Below, in pieces: positions 9,469-20,816 of a stretch of 64,000 bases of DNA. Position 1 is the first letter of the stretch. Each line of letters starts with the position of its first letter. The DNA is from Chthonobacter albigriseus (lineage in GTDB: Bacteria; Pseudomonadota; Alphaproteobacteria; Rhizobiales; Pleomorphomonadaceae), in NCBI RefSeq assembly GCF_013839445.1, contig NZ_JACDIT010000010.1, positions 1-64,000 of the forward strand, given 5' to 3'. The position numbers were made by a program, and so were the translations under genes. Under the pieces are notes generated by a model that searched no databases, had not been told where the DNA came from, and saw only the letters and a program-made list of their open reading frames with translations.

Positions 9469-9751
9469 AGAACTTGTTCTCGTCGGTTGATGAGAATGTA
9501 CGCCGCCGTCGTCGGTCGCCGTGCATTCATCGGGTTTGACTATCAAGCGAGCGGTCATTTCTATTGGTGTTTTTCTCAGTCGACCCTTGCTTTCCGGCGT
9601 GGAATGAGCGGATGATGCGGCCGCCCCCGCTTCAAGGTGTGATCCCCACGGGACCCTCGTTCGTAGCGGTAAGAAACAAGAGGTCCCATTCAACAGTGGA
9701 CCCCCCGGAGGAGAACGCCGACGCCGGCTGCTGCCGGTTGGAGGAGACCAC
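9469..9751. other. Divergent intergenic region, AT-richer than its surroundings
   Basis: This 283-bp gap separates the secreted small protein (minus) from the methyltransferase (plus) and should hold both promoters. It is less GC-rich than the flanking genes. GGGACC (9650-9655) and GGTCCC (9681-9686) form a spaced inverted repeat. GGAGGAG at 9739-9745 is the strong ribosome site of the methyltransferase. I could not fix a promoter. Confidence 0.4.
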
Positions 9752-10435
9752 ATGAACGCTGTTCAGGCTTTGCGCCATCGACTCGGTTTCGGGTTGCGTC
9801 TGATGAAGGCCGTCGGAGGAGACGCCGGTGTCAGCTTGGTGAATGCCTCGGCCGTACCCCGCGTCGCCGCGGGGCTCTCGTCCTATGTAGGGTCGTCCAG
9901 GCCCCGCGCCGAGACCCTCCTTCGCCGACTGGTCCAGCAACACGGCCGCGCGGGAAGCGCGCTGGAGATCGGCCGCCGCGGCGTTTCTCACGCCGACTGG
10001 ATGGACAGCAACGTCCGCCACGACCAGCGCGACGTGGCCGTGGAGGGCATCCCGGTCGACATCGTCACCGCCCTTCGCGAGATCCCGGACGAAAGCTACG
10101 ACGTCGTCTTCTCCGTCGACACCATCGAGCACGTGAAGGCGCCCTGGCGCGTCGCGGCCGAGATCGCCCGCATCCTGCGCCCCGGCGGCATCACCTTCCA
10201 CTCGACCGTGTTCACCACCCGCTACCAGCCGCAGCCGGAGGACTTCTTCCGCTTCACGCCGGACGGCCTGAAGTCGCTGTTCGACACGCTGGAGTGCCTG
10301 ACCGCCGAGTTCGACGCCACCGAACGCCGCCGCGAGCATGGCCGCAAGGCCCGCGGGGAATGCGCCGACATCTTCGGCGGCAGCCGCGAAGGCTGGCGCG
10401 TCCACTACGCCGGCCGCCGCCCGCTGCTCCGCTGA
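9752..10435 (+). CDS. Class I SAM-dependent methyltransferase-like protein
   Basis: A 227-residue protein with the fold of a type 11 methyltransferase. The later motifs are clear: YDVVFSVDTIEHV (motif II region) and EIARILRPGGI (motif III). Motif I is degenerate, reading ALEIGRRGVSHADW instead of the usual GxGxG loop, so SAM binding may be altered. A C-terminal segment with Arg/Glu-rich ERRREHGRKARGE follows. A GGAGGAG ribosome site lies six bases before the ATG. Substrate unknown; neighbours give no clue. Confidence 0.65.
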   Translation: MNAVQALRHRLGFGLRLMKAVGGDAGVSLVNASAVPRVAAGLSSYVGSSRPRAETLLRRLVQQHGRAGSALEIGRRGVSHADWMDSNVRHDQRDVAVEGIPVDIVTALREIPDESYDVVFSVDTIEHVKAPWRVAAEIARILRPGGITFHSTVFTTRYQPQPEDFFRFTPDGLKSLFDTLECLTAEFDATERRREHGRKARGECADIFGGSREGWRVHYAGRRPLLR

Positions 10436-10589
10436 CACCGGGCGCCGGCGCCCGATCCGCCGGCCGCATCCTCCAGACCGTTCTCGGCGCCGTCCGAAGC
10501 TGCCGGCTTGCCAGATCGTGCCGCACAGTGCGAGTTTGCTCGGCCGTCCGCGCTCGACAACGCGGGGCGGCGAGCGGCGCGGGGGACCG

Positions 10590-11273
10590 ATGGACGGCGA
10601 TTTCATCTCCGACAATCTCGCCGAGGCTGTCCACGAGGAGGCGTCCGCCGACGCCATCCGCCGCGCCATCTTCGCCGCCTGGGCCGCGATCCTGCTCGGC
10701 ATCGCCGTCCAACTGCTGGTGCTCGCGGTCAAGGTCGTAGCCGCTGCTTCCTGGCCGCAACTGGCGTTCCTGGCCGACCTCGCGCAGGGCGTGACCTGGG
10801 CGCTGCTGGTCTGCGCCGGGATCGCGATCGGAACGGTGGCCGGGCGCTCGCGATCGGCGGTGATGGGAGCCATCGGCTTCATCGCGGCGCCGGTGGCCTG
10901 GGGGCTCGCCAAGGGCGTCCAACGCGCCGTCCAGCATCTCGTAGGCGCCACGGTCGATCCGATCACAAGCTTCTTCTACACGGTGTCGGCGCTGAAAGGC
11001 GTCGAATACGCCATCCTGGGCGCGGCGCTCGGCCATCTCGTGGGCAAGGGCACCGCCCACGCGCGCCCCTACCTGCTGCTCGGCGCTGCGGTCGGGATCG
11101 TCGCCGCCGCCGTGATGACGCTGCTCGCCCAGCGCAACGCCGCGCTCACAGGAACCGCGCTGCCGACCGCCGCCGTGGTTGCCGCCGCCGTCAACGAGTT
11201 CGTGTTTCCGGTCGGCTGCGCCTTCGTGATCTACCTGGCGGCGCGCCTGAAGTCGGTGGCCCGGGTCGGCTGA
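10590..11273 (+). CDS. Alanine-rich multi-pass membrane protein
   Basis: A 227-residue integral membrane protein of unknown function. An acidic N-terminal cytoplasmic stretch (about residues 1-25) is followed by about six hydrophobic segments (near 28-50, 62-85, 92-105, 135-150, 160-180 and 195-215). The start ATG follows GCGCGGGGGACCG, a workable ribosome site. It stands alone between the methyltransferase and ppx/gppA. I do not recognise a named family. Confidence 0.65.
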   Translation: MDGDFISDNLAEAVHEEASADAIRRAIFAAWAAILLGIAVQLLVLAVKVVAAASWPQLAFLADLAQGVTWALLVCAGIAIGTVAGRSRSAVMGAIGFIAAPVAWGLAKGVQRAVQHLVGATVDPITSFFYTVSALKGVEYAILGAALGHLVGKGTAHARPYLLLGAAVGIVAAAVMTLLAQRNAALTGTALPTAAVVAAAVNEFVFPVGCAFVIYLAARLKSVARVG

Positions 11274-11423
11274 CCGCGCCGCTGTGAAGCTTACGTAAAC
11301 GTGCATGTGCAAGCCGCCTCATGCTTTTGCTTTTGCCGGCGTGCGCTGGTAACGTCATGCCAACGACACCAATCTGCAATGCGCTGGAGCCTGGACCGGT
11401 TCGCGTGTTGCCGGAGAGAACCA

Positions 11424-12920
11424 GTGAGCGACGCGGGCGATGTGAACGGCCGCGCAGATCCTGTACCCGAAGTCAGTCGGACGGCCGAACCCCGGCCGGA
11501 CGGCCCTTCGGGAGGCCTGTCCAAGCGGGCGGCCCGCAGACGGCGCAAACGGCGCGCCGCGGCGGCCGCTGAACGAACGGACAAGCCCCAGGCTGCAGCG
11601 CAGGCGGAGCGGGCGCAAAAGCCCGAGCCGCAAGGAAAACGCAAGGACCGCCGGCCCAAGCGGCAGGCCCGTTCGCCCGCCAAGGCCGGCGGCGAGGCCG
11701 CCGTGCGCGGGGTTCGCCAGCCGCAACCGCAGGGCAGGGCGCCGGCGCCGCAAAACCGCTCGGACAATCGCACCGCGCCGGCTCGCCCGGAACCGGACCG
11801 CCGCCGCGGCCCGGCCCCGGCCCCCGCGCCGCGTGACCGGGCCCCGGACCGCCAGCCCGATGCCGCCGACCGCGACGGCACGTCCCGCTACCGCCGCCGG
11901 CCGGCGAACGCCCCCCACCTCTATGCCGCTCTCGACCTCGGCACCAACAACTGCCGCCTCCTGATCGCCGAGCCGCAGGAGCGCGGCTTCCGCGTGGTCG
12001 ACGCGTTCTCCCGCATCGTTCGCCTGGGGGAGGGCATCGGCCGCTCCGGCCGCCTGTCCGAGGCGGCCATGGACCGCGCGGTCGAAGCGCTGGCCGTCTG
12101 CCGGTCGAAGATGGCCGACCACGACGTCCGCCGCATGCGGCTGATCGCGACCGAGGCCTGTCGGGCCGCGGAGAACGGGCCGGTGTTCCTGGAGCGCGTG
12201 CGGGCCGAGACCGGCCTCAGCCTGGAGATCGTCAACCGCGAAACGGAGGCACGCCTGGCGGTGGCCGGCTGCGCCACGCTCGTCGACCCCCGGGCCGAGG
12301 GCGTCGTGCTCTTCGACATCGGCGGCGGCTCGTCCGAGCTCGTCTGGCTCGACCTGCGCCAACGCGGCGAAGCACGCGGATTTGCGCTGACGCGCTTCAT
12401 CAAGGCCTGGACCTCGCTGCCGGTTGGCGTCGTGACGCTGTCGGAGCGCCACGGCGGCGTCACCGTCACGCGGCAGGTGTTCGAGGAGATGGTCGCCGAG
12501 GTGTCCGCCATGCTGGAGGACTTCCGCGACATGGACGAGATCGGCCCGCTGATCGCCGAAGGCCGCGTGCACATGCTCGGCACCTCCGGTACGGTGACCA
12601 CGCTCGCCGGCATCCACCTCGGCCTCAAGCGCTATGACCGCCGCCGCGTCGACGGCGTCTGGCTGGAGGCCGAGCAGGTCGACCGCATGGTCGAGCAGTT
12701 GAGCACGATGGATTTCGCCGACCGGGTCGCCAACCCCTGCATCGGCGCCGATCGCGCCGATCTGGTGCTGGCCGGCTGCGCCATCCTGGAGGCGATCCGC
12801 CTGCGCTGGCCCTGCGAGCGCCTGCGCGTTGCCGATCGTGGCCTGCGCGAGGGGATCCTCGTGGAACTGATGGCGCGCGACGGGGTCTGGCGCCGGCGCC
12901 CGGCGCCCCCGCGGCCGTGA
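11424..12920 (+). CDS. Ppx/GppA exopolyphosphatase family protein
   Basis: A 498-residue protein of the Ppx/GppA family, which hydrolyses polyphosphate or pppGpp. The first 140 or so residues are a low-complexity Lys/Arg/Ala/Pro-rich region ([17 protein letters not shown], then many PAPAPRDR-like runs), predicted disordered and strongly basic. The catalytic actin-like ATPase fold begins at about 165 ([14 protein letters not shown]) and has [13 protein letters not shown] and [11 protein letters not shown]. The GTG at 11424 is preceded by GGAGAGAACCA; the frame is open about 41 codons upstream but lacks a site. It lies 22 bp before rlmE, a common alphaproteobacterial pairing. Confidence 0.85.
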   Translation: MSDAGDVNGRADPVPEVSRTAEPRPDGPSGGLSKRAARRRRKRRAAAAAERTDKPQAAAQAERAQKPEPQGKRKDRRPKRQARSPAKAGGEAAVRGVRQPQPQGRAPAPQNRSDNRTAPARPEPDRRRGPAPAPAPRDRAPDRQPDAADRDGTSRYRRRPANAPHLYAALDLGTNNCRLLIAEPQERGFRVVDAFSRIVRLGEGIGRSGRLSEAAMDRAVEALAVCRSKMADHDVRRMRLIATEACRAAENGPVFLERVRAETGLSLEIVNRETEARLAVAGCATLVDPRAEGVVLFDIGGGSSELVWLDLRQRGEARGFALTRFIKAWTSLPVGVVTLSERHGGVTVTRQVFEEMVAEVSAMLEDFRDMDEIGPLIAEGRVHMLGTSGTVTTLAGIHLGLKRYDRRRVDGVWLEAEQVDRMVEQLSTMDFADRVANPCIGADRADLVLAGCAILEAIRLRWPCERLRVADRGLREGILVELMARDGVWRRRPAPPRP

Positions 12921-12942
12921 AACCGACAAGGGATCAGAACGC

Positions 12943-13704
12943 GTGAGCGACAAGAAGGACGACAAGAAGGACAAGGCGAAGAAGCCGCTCGGCCGCGCCG
13001 ACACCGGCCTGAAGGTGCGCGTGAAGTCCGCGCGCGGCCGCACCGCCTCGTCCAACCGCTGGCTGGAGCGCCAGCTGAACGATCCCTACGTCGTCCGCGC
13101 CCGCAAGGAAGGCTGGCGGTCGCGCGCGGCCTTCAAGCTGATCGAGATCGACGAGAAGTACCACCTCCTGAAGCGGGGCATGCGCGTGGTGGACCTCGGC
13201 GCCGCCCCCGGCGGCTGGTGCCAGGTGGCGGCCAAGAAGGTTGGATCGACGTCCGAGAATCCACTGGTTGTCGGCATCGACTACCTGGAGGTGGATTCGA
13301 TCCCGGGCGTCGTGCTGCTCCAGAAGGACTTCCTGGATGAGGACGCGCCGGCCAAGCTGATGGAAGCGCTTGGCGGCCACGCGCCCGACCTCGTCGTCTC
13401 CGACATGGCCGCGCCGACCACCGGCCACCACAAGACGGACCACCTGCGCACCACCTACCTCTGCGAGGTCGCAGCCGACTTCGCGTGCGACGTGCTGAAG
13501 CCTGGCGGCGCCTTCGTCGCCAAGGTCTTCCGCGGCGGCACCGAGACGTCGCTGCTGGCGACGCTGAAGCAGAACTTCGACGTGGTCACCCACATCAAGC
13601 CGCCGTCGAGCCGCCAGGAAAGCGTGGAGATGTACGTCTGCGCCCGCGGCTTCAAGGGCCGCAAGGCGGCCGACGAAGGGGCACCGGACAGCGAGGCGGA
13701 GTGA
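12943..13704 (+). CDS. rlmE: 23S rRNA Um2552 methyltransferase RlmE
   Basis: A 253-residue FtsJ/RrmJ protein that 2'-O-methylates U2552 in the 23S rRNA A loop during late 50S assembly. A Lys/Asp-rich N-terminal tail (about 1-45) precedes the Rossmann domain. Motif I is [16 protein letters not shown]. The catalytic K-D-K-E tetrad can be placed: Lys in [10 protein letters not shown], Asp in LVVSDMAAP, Lys in [12 protein letters not shown] and Glu in RQESVEMYV. It starts at GTG. Its stop codon abuts the convergent trmFO stop with no base between. Confidence 0.93.
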   Translation: MSDKKDDKKDKAKKPLGRADTGLKVRVKSARGRTASSNRWLERQLNDPYVVRARKEGWRSRAAFKLIEIDEKYHLLKRGMRVVDLGAAPGGWCQVAAKKVGSTSENPLVVGIDYLEVDSIPGVVLLQKDFLDEDAPAKLMEALGGHAPDLVVSDMAAPTTGHHKTDHLRTTYLCEVAADFACDVLKPGGAFVAKVFRGGTETSLLATLKQNFDVVTHIKPPSSRQESVEMYVCARGFKGRKAADEGAPDSEAE

Positions 13705-15126
13705 TCACTCGGCCGCAGCGGCCGGCGCCTGCGGCTCGCCCAGCCACTCTGCGAGATCTCGAAGCGCCCGCGCGGTGAGTGCGCGCTTCTTGGCCGCCGC
13801 CTTCTCCGGCCCGCGCGGCCGCTTGCCGGGCTCCTTGACCACCTCGACGGGCGGAAACAGGCCGAAATTGACGTTCATCGGCTGGAACGACCGCGGGCCT
13901 TCGCCCTCCACCGAGAGGTGGCCGCCCGTGATGTGGCCGAGCAGCGCGCCGAAGGCCGTCGTCGCCGGCGGCAGGCTCGGCACGTCCCCGCGCCGCTCGG
14001 CTGCCGCGAAGCGTCCGGCAAGCAGGCCGATCGCCGCCGATTCCACATAGCCCTCGCAGCCCGTGACCTGGCCGGCGAACCGCAGACGCGGCATCGCCTT
14101 CAGGCGCAGCGTTCCGTCGAGCAGCTTCGGGCTGTCCAGGTAGGTATTGCGATGCAGGCCGCCGAGCCGGGCGAACTCGGCGTTCTCCAGCCCGGGAATG
14201 AGGCGGAGAACCCGCACCTGCTCGGCATACTTCAGCTTGGTCTGGAAACCGACCATGTTGTAGAGCGTGCCGAGCGCGTTGTCCTGTCGGAGCTGCACGA
14301 TGGCGTGGGCCTTGACGTCCGGCTGGTGCGGATTGGTGAGCCCGACCGGCTTCATGGGGCCGTGGCGCAGCGTTTCGCGCCCACGCTCGGCCATCACCTC
14401 GATCGGCAGGCAGCCATCGAAATAGGGCGTCTTCTCGAAATCCTTGAACTCGGTCTTCTCGCCGGCGAGGAGAGCGTCGATGAAGGCGTCGTACTGCTCC
14501 TTGTCCATCGGGCAGTTGATGTAGTCCGCCCCGGTGCCGCCCGGTCCTGCCTTGTCGTAGCGCGATTGGAACCAGGCCTTGCCCATGTCGATGCTGTCGA
14601 AATGGACGATCGGCGCGATGGCGTCGAAGAAGGCGAGCGCATCGGCGCCCGTCAGGCTGCGGACGGCTTCCGCAAGCGATGGCGACGTGAGCGGGCCGGT
14701 GGCGATGATGACGGAGTCCCAGTCCTCCGGGGGCAGCCCGGCGATCTCGCCGCGCGCAACGGTGATCAGCGGGTGCGCCGCGATCGCCGCGGTCACCGCA
14801 TCGGCGAATCCGTCGCGATCGACCGCCAGCGCGCCGCCGGCCGGCACCTGATGCCGGTCGGCCGTCGCCATGATCAGCGACCCGCAGCGCCGCATTTCCT
14901 CGTGCAGCAGGCCGACGGCATTGAGATTGTGGTCGTCCGACCGGAAGGAGTTGGAGCAGACCAGCTCTGCAAGCCGATCGGTCTTGTGGGCTTCGGTCGG
15001 GCGGTCTGGCCGCATCTCGTGCAGCACCACGGGGATGCCGGCGCCGGCAAGCTGCCAGGCGGCCTCGGATCCGGCGAGACCGCCGCCGATGATGTGGACG
15101 GGAAGGTTTTTGCTGATGTCGCTCAT
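13705..15126 (-). CDS. trmFO: Folate-dependent tRNA m5U54 methyltransferase TrmFO
   Basis: A 473-residue flavoprotein that makes 5-methyluridine at tRNA position 54 from methylenetetrahydrofolate and reduced FAD. The FAD-binding motif is at the N-terminus ([15 protein letters not shown]). [27 protein letters not shown] and [13 protein letters not shown] are TrmFO signatures. The C-terminal tail is Lys/Arg- then Ala/Glu-rich. The ATG at 15126 gives the normal length; the frame is open upstream through the hairpin array but that is not protein-like. It lies downstream of the DUF1127 gene and hairpin array on the same strand, so readthrough could join them. Confidence 0.93.
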   Translation of the reverse strand: MSDISKNLPVHIIGGGLAGSEAAWQLAGAGIPVVLHEMRPDRPTEAHKTDRLAELVCSNSFRSDDHNLNAVGLLHEEMRRCGSLIMATADRHQVPAGGALAVDRDGFADAVTAAIAAHPLITVARGEIAGLPPEDWDSVIIATGPLTSPSLAEAVRSLTGADALAFFDAIAPIVHFDSIDMGKAWFQSRYDKAGPGGTGADYINCPMDKEQYDAFIDALLAGEKTEFKDFEKTPYFDGCLPIEVMAERGRETLRHGPMKPVGLTNPHQPDVKAHAIVQLRQDNALGTLYNMVGFQTKLKYAEQVRVLRLIPGLENAEFARLGGLHRNTYLDSPKLLDGTLRLKAMPRLRFAGQVTGCEGYVESAAIGLLAGRFAAAERRGDVPSLPPATTAFGALLGHITGGHLSVEGEGPRSFQPMNVNFGLFPPVEVVKEPGKRPRGPEKAAAKKRALTARALRDLAEWLGEPQAPAAAAE

Positions 15127-15206
15127 GGCGGCGGACCCTACTCGCCTCGGCGGCGGGGCACAACGGCCAAGCGATCCGTACCCAAGGGGGAGCCCTGAAC
15201 GCACGA

Positions 15207-15566
15207 ACGCCCGACGGGGGAGGAGATCCGTCGGGCGTCGTGTAGGTCGTGAAGCGGGGGAGGAGATCCGCTTCACGCGATGTGGCCAGCGGCGGGGAGG
15301 AGGTCGCCGAAAGCCATCAGCCGGAACGGAGAAATCACGTCGCCGGCTTCGGATCCGCTTGGCCGGGAGGAGGTGGCCGCCTGGATCCGTACGCTTCACT
15401 TGCAGAGTGCTGCCGATGGGGGAGGAGGTCCATCGGTGCCCCGCATTGGGATCGCGGAGAGGAAGGGAGGAGGAATCCGCCCCGCGAAGGGCCGAGGACG
15501 GAGGGAGGAGCCGTCCGCGGCTTACCGGATCGAGGGGGCCTCAGGGAGGAGGAAAGGCCGGCCTCG
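15207..15566 (-). ncRNA. Array of eight CUCCUCCC-loop hairpins (CcsR/cuckoo RNA-like)
   Basis: Eight stem-loops lie one after another, each with a different stem but a loop reading CUCCUCC or CCUCCUCCC on the minus strand. In minus-strand order the spans are 15531-15566, 15492-15520, 15454-15480, 15413-15436, 15350-15389, 15283-15316, 15248-15277 and 15207-15238. Stems are 5 to 10 bp and perfect or near-perfect, for example GTGAAGCGG/CCGCTTCAC and CCGATGG/CCATCGG. The array begins about 115 bases after the DUF1127 stop. In Rhodobacter sphaeroides the CcsR1-4 RNAs, each with two such hairpins, are processed from the 3' UTR of a DUF1127 gene (ccaF1). Eight hairpins here could be four two-hairpin RNAs. 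That processing is inferred. No U-run terminator is visible before trmFO. Confidence 0.8.
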
Positions 15567-15639
15567 GTCCGATCTCTTGAACCCGCTCGGGTCGGTTTCG
15601 GTTTCACGTCGCCTTGGGGCGCCATGAAGACCGCACCGC

Positions 15640-15680
15640 CGCCGGGCGGGCAGTTCCGGCCCCGGAGGGCCGGCCCGGCG
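15640..15680 (-). other. GC-rich hairpin between DUF1127 gene and RNA array
   Basis: Just after the DUF1127 stop the minus strand can form the stem CCGGCCC/GGGCCGG around a TCCG-type loop. It has no following U-run, so it is more likely a processing or partial termination site than a full terminator. Confidence 0.4.
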
Positions 15681-15830
15681 TCACTGAGCGGCGCGGCGGG
15701 CGATGTAGGGGATGTCGGCGCGGGAGATGCCGAGATCGGTCAGCTCGCGCGAGGACAGGCGGGACAGCTCCCGATAGGTCTCCTGGTACTTCTGGTAGGA
15801 GCGGAGCTTCTTGACGACGTTGCCGAACAT
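15681..15830 (-). CDS. DUF1127 small basic protein (CcaF1-like)
   Basis: A 49-residue protein that is almost entirely a DUF1127 domain: RELSRLSSRELTDLGISRAD is the family hallmark, with a Lys/Arg-rich start (MFGNVVKKLRSYQK) and a basic tail (YIARRAAQ). In Rhodobacter the DUF1127 protein CcaF1 is an RNA-binding protein that affects maturation of CcsR RNAs encoded in its own 3' UTR. The same layout is seen here, so an RNA-related role is a reasonable inference. GAGG nine bases before the ATG is the likely ribosome site. The leader is about 140 nt and contains the palindrome GCCTGCGCAGGC (15925-15936). Confidence 0.88.
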   Translation of the reverse strand: MFGNVVKKLRSYQKYQETYRELSRLSSRELTDLGISRADIPYIARRAAQ

Positions 15831-15959
15831 GACACTTACCTCAGGTTTTTCTTCTGGAGGGATCGCTCGACACCGCCAACCGGTGGAACGTCGCCCTCGA
15901 CAAGGACACAGATAGTGGAGCCGAGCCTGCGCAGGCAGGGGGGCTTTCGCATGCCTGTC

Positions 15960-16008
15960 CTGCAATTGTTGCAGAGCAATATGAACGGGGTGAAGAGCTG
16001 TTTAACAA
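15960..16008 (-). promoter_or_regulatory. Candidate DUF1127 promoter with overlapping palindrome
   Basis: On the minus strand TTGTTA (16008-16003) and TCATAT (15984-15979) are separated by 18 bases, an acceptable -35/-10 pair. The perfect palindrome CTGCAA-TTG-TTGCAG (15960-15974) sits where transcription would start, a place suited to a repressor. The sigma factor is not clear: the homologous Rhodobacter promoter is heat-shock type, and this -10 only partly fits that. Confidence 0.4.
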
Positions 16009-16143
16009 AGTGTTTATGATTTGGGTCGGAATCATGCAGATCAGCCCATTCTTGCCACGGAAGGGCCGAAAACAAGGCCGACGGCGAGAACGCTTTGTTT
16101 AGTACGAACTCTGAACAAAAGCCGGTTTTCCGGGATTCCGACG

Positions 16144-16158
16144 TTGTGCAGTGCACAA
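16144..16158. promoter_or_regulatory. Perfect palindrome TTGTGCA-G-TGCACAA
   Basis: A 15-bp site with two perfect 7-base arms lies in the divergent gap between the DUF1127 gene and the gene at 16296. It has the symmetry of a dimeric regulator's operator. The binding protein is not known. Confidence 0.4.
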
Positions 16159-16295
16159 AAGTCCCGCCGAGAGGCCTCTCCGGCTGCCGGTCGCCCCTCT
16201 TCATGACCACGCGTTAGGGCCTTGGCAGGAACTCGCGGAACACACTCGGCTCTTCGTGTTTGTGGCATTCCCGCAACATTGCACGGGGGTCCAGA

Positions 16296-16691
16296 ATGAT
16301 TGTTTTTTCCTCCAGCTTCTTTGATACGCGGATTGGACTGCACCCGAGAGACGCCGATGCCATCGGCAAGCCGCTTGCCGATTGGCTGCGCAACATGCTG
16401 GTGGCCCGCGGCGCCGAAGCGCGCGGCCTCGCCGAGCCCGGTGGGATCGGCTGGACCTTCGAGGTGGAATACGACGGCCGCGAGTTCCTGATCGGCGTGC
16501 ACGGCGTCCGCAAGGCCGGACACCCGCGCACCGGCGAGTACTCGATCCTCGTCCAGCTCCAGAACACCTTCCTGGAGGCCCTGACAGGCGGCGCCGACGC
16601 TTCCGTCGACGACCCGATCATCTTCGAGATCGAGGACTTACTCGCCTCCTACGCTCGCGCCGACAACGTGGCGGTGCTGGTCGACGGCTGA
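16296..16691 (+). CDS. Conserved-looking protein of unknown function
   Basis: A 131-residue soluble protein (starts MIVFSSSFFDTRIGLHPRD). It has no signal peptide or membrane segment. The central part alternates short beta-like and helical stretches (IGWTFEVEYDGREFLIGVHG, YSILVQLQNTFLEAL), suggesting a compact alpha/beta fold. The ATG at 16296 follows GGGGG eight bases upstream; an upstream in-frame ATG at 16260 would add twelve residues. I do not recognise the family. It is divergent from the DUF1127 gene and convergent with uvrA. Confidence 0.65.
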   Translation: MIVFSSSFFDTRIGLHPRDADAIGKPLADWLRNMLVARGAEARGLAEPGGIGWTFEVEYDGREFLIGVHGVRKAGHPRTGEYSILVQLQNTFLEALTGGADASVDDPIIFEIEDLLASYARADNVAVLVDG

Positions 16692-16844
16692 CGCCGGAAA
16701 GAGCAGGGCGGGAGACCGCGCAACGCGCCATTCCCCTCGACGGAAACCGGGTGGCATGTCCGTCGCTAGGCGTCAGGCGGGTATTCGGACCGGCCGAAAC
16801 CGGCGGCCCGCACTCCCCCGGCCGCATGCCCGCGGGCGTGGCGG

Positions 16845-19766
<2,922 letters not shown>

Positions 19767-19999
19767 CTGACGTCTGGAAATCCGCCCGCGCGGGATCAGC
19801 CCGCGTCGTCACACCATGCAAGCACCACGCCGACGCGCGCGGCCGAACCCTAGCCGGCCCTGCTGACGCCCGCCGTCAGCAGCCCCGGCCGATCCGCCAG
19901 CAAACGGGCGGCGGCTCGGCTCACACCTCATCAACGCGTGGGAAGCCCCTCGGATCGGTTCATATAGGCAGCAGTTGCGCGCCGCCAACTTTGTGTATA

Positions 20000-20014
20000 G
20001 AACGGAACAGGAAC
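20000..20014. promoter_or_regulatory. LexA (SOS) box shared by uvrA and ssb
   Basis: GAAC-N7-GAAC (reverse complement GTTC-N7-GTTC) is the SOS box described for alphaproteobacteria. It overlaps TATAGA (19996-20001) facing ssb and TATACA-like bases facing uvrA, so LexA bound here could block both promoters. It lies in the 407-bp uvrA/ssb gap (19767-20173), the expected place. Confidence 0.75.
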
Positions 20015-20173
20015 GATCAAGGGTGCCACAAAGCTTTTTCCGCACCTGTGGGGATTTTGCCCCGCTGTGGAAAAGGGGTCTCCGACGACCGCCGGGGTTG
20101 GACGCGGCGGATGCACGGCGTAGGGTGCCGGATCGTTTGGACAGGGCCGGAAGAAGGCAGGGGAGAAAGCTCC

Positions 20174-20737
20174 ATGGCGGGCAGCGTCAACAAGGTGATC
20201 CTGGTCGGCAATCTGGGTCGCGACCCGGAGGTGCGGCGCCTCGGATCCGGCGAGCCGGTCGTGAACCTGCGCATCGCCACGTCGGAAAACTGGCGCGACA
20301 AGGCGTCCGGCGAGCGGCGCGAGCGCACCGAGTGGCACTCGGTGGTGATCTTCAACGAGAACCTCGCCAAGATCGCCGAGCAGTACCTGCGCAAGGGCTC
20401 CAAGGTCTACATCGAGGGCCAACTGCAGACCCGCAAGTGGCAGGACCAGTCGGGCGCCGAGCGCTACACGACCGAAATCGTGCTGCAGCGCTTCCGCGGC
20501 GAACTCACCATCCTCGACAGCCGCGGCGAGGGCGGCAGCCGTGAGGGCGGCGACTATCTGGAGGGCGGTTCCGACTTCGGCGCGGCCAGCCCGATGGAGA
20601 GCCGCGGCGGCTCCGGTGGCGGACGTGGCGGCTACAGCGGCGGCGGTGGCCGTTCGGGTGGCGGCGGCGGCGCGGCAGGGGGCGGCGGATCCTCGGGCGG
20701 CTTCGGCTCCGACATGGACGACGAAATCCCGTTCTGA
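20174..20737 (+). CDS. ssb: Single-stranded DNA-binding protein
   Basis: A 187-residue SSB. The OB fold covers about residues 1-110 ([48 protein letters not shown]). A Gly/Ser-rich linker follows (about 115-178), then the acidic tip DDEIPF that docks partner proteins such as HolC, RecO and PriA. The ATG follows AGGGGAGAAAGCTCC. An in-frame ATG far upstream gives a non-homologous extension and was rejected. Confidence 0.97.
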   Translation: MAGSVNKVILVGNLGRDPEVRRLGSGEPVVNLRIATSENWRDKASGERRERTEWHSVVIFNENLAKIAEQYLRKGSKVYIEGQLQTRKWQDQSGAERYTTEIVLQRFRGELTILDSRGEGGSREGGDYLEGGSDFGAASPMESRGGSGGGRGGYSGGGGRSGGGGGAAGGGGSSGGFGSDMDDEIPF

Positions 20738-20816
20738 CCGGTCGACGACGGGCCTCCAGGCTTGTCGGAAATACCGGGTCATGGAAGAGTGCCACGGTCG
20801 CTGACCGGGCACTCCG

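Noticed and set aside
9564-9755. A 63-codon plus-strand frame before the methyltransferase
   Set aside because: No ribosome site, no protein-like pattern, and it runs through the promoter and ribosome site of the next gene.
15207-15566. Hairpin array as a CRISPR or simple direct-repeat array
   Set aside because: Only about eight to ten loop bases recur; stems differ and spacing varies from about 40 to 65 bases. There are no identical repeats of CRISPR length and no cas genes.
15249-16019. Plus-strand frames across the hairpin array as a Gly/Arg-rich protein
   Set aside because: The frames come from the repeated GGGAGGAG loops; composition is repetitive and there is no family match. RNA structure with compensated stems explains the sequence better.
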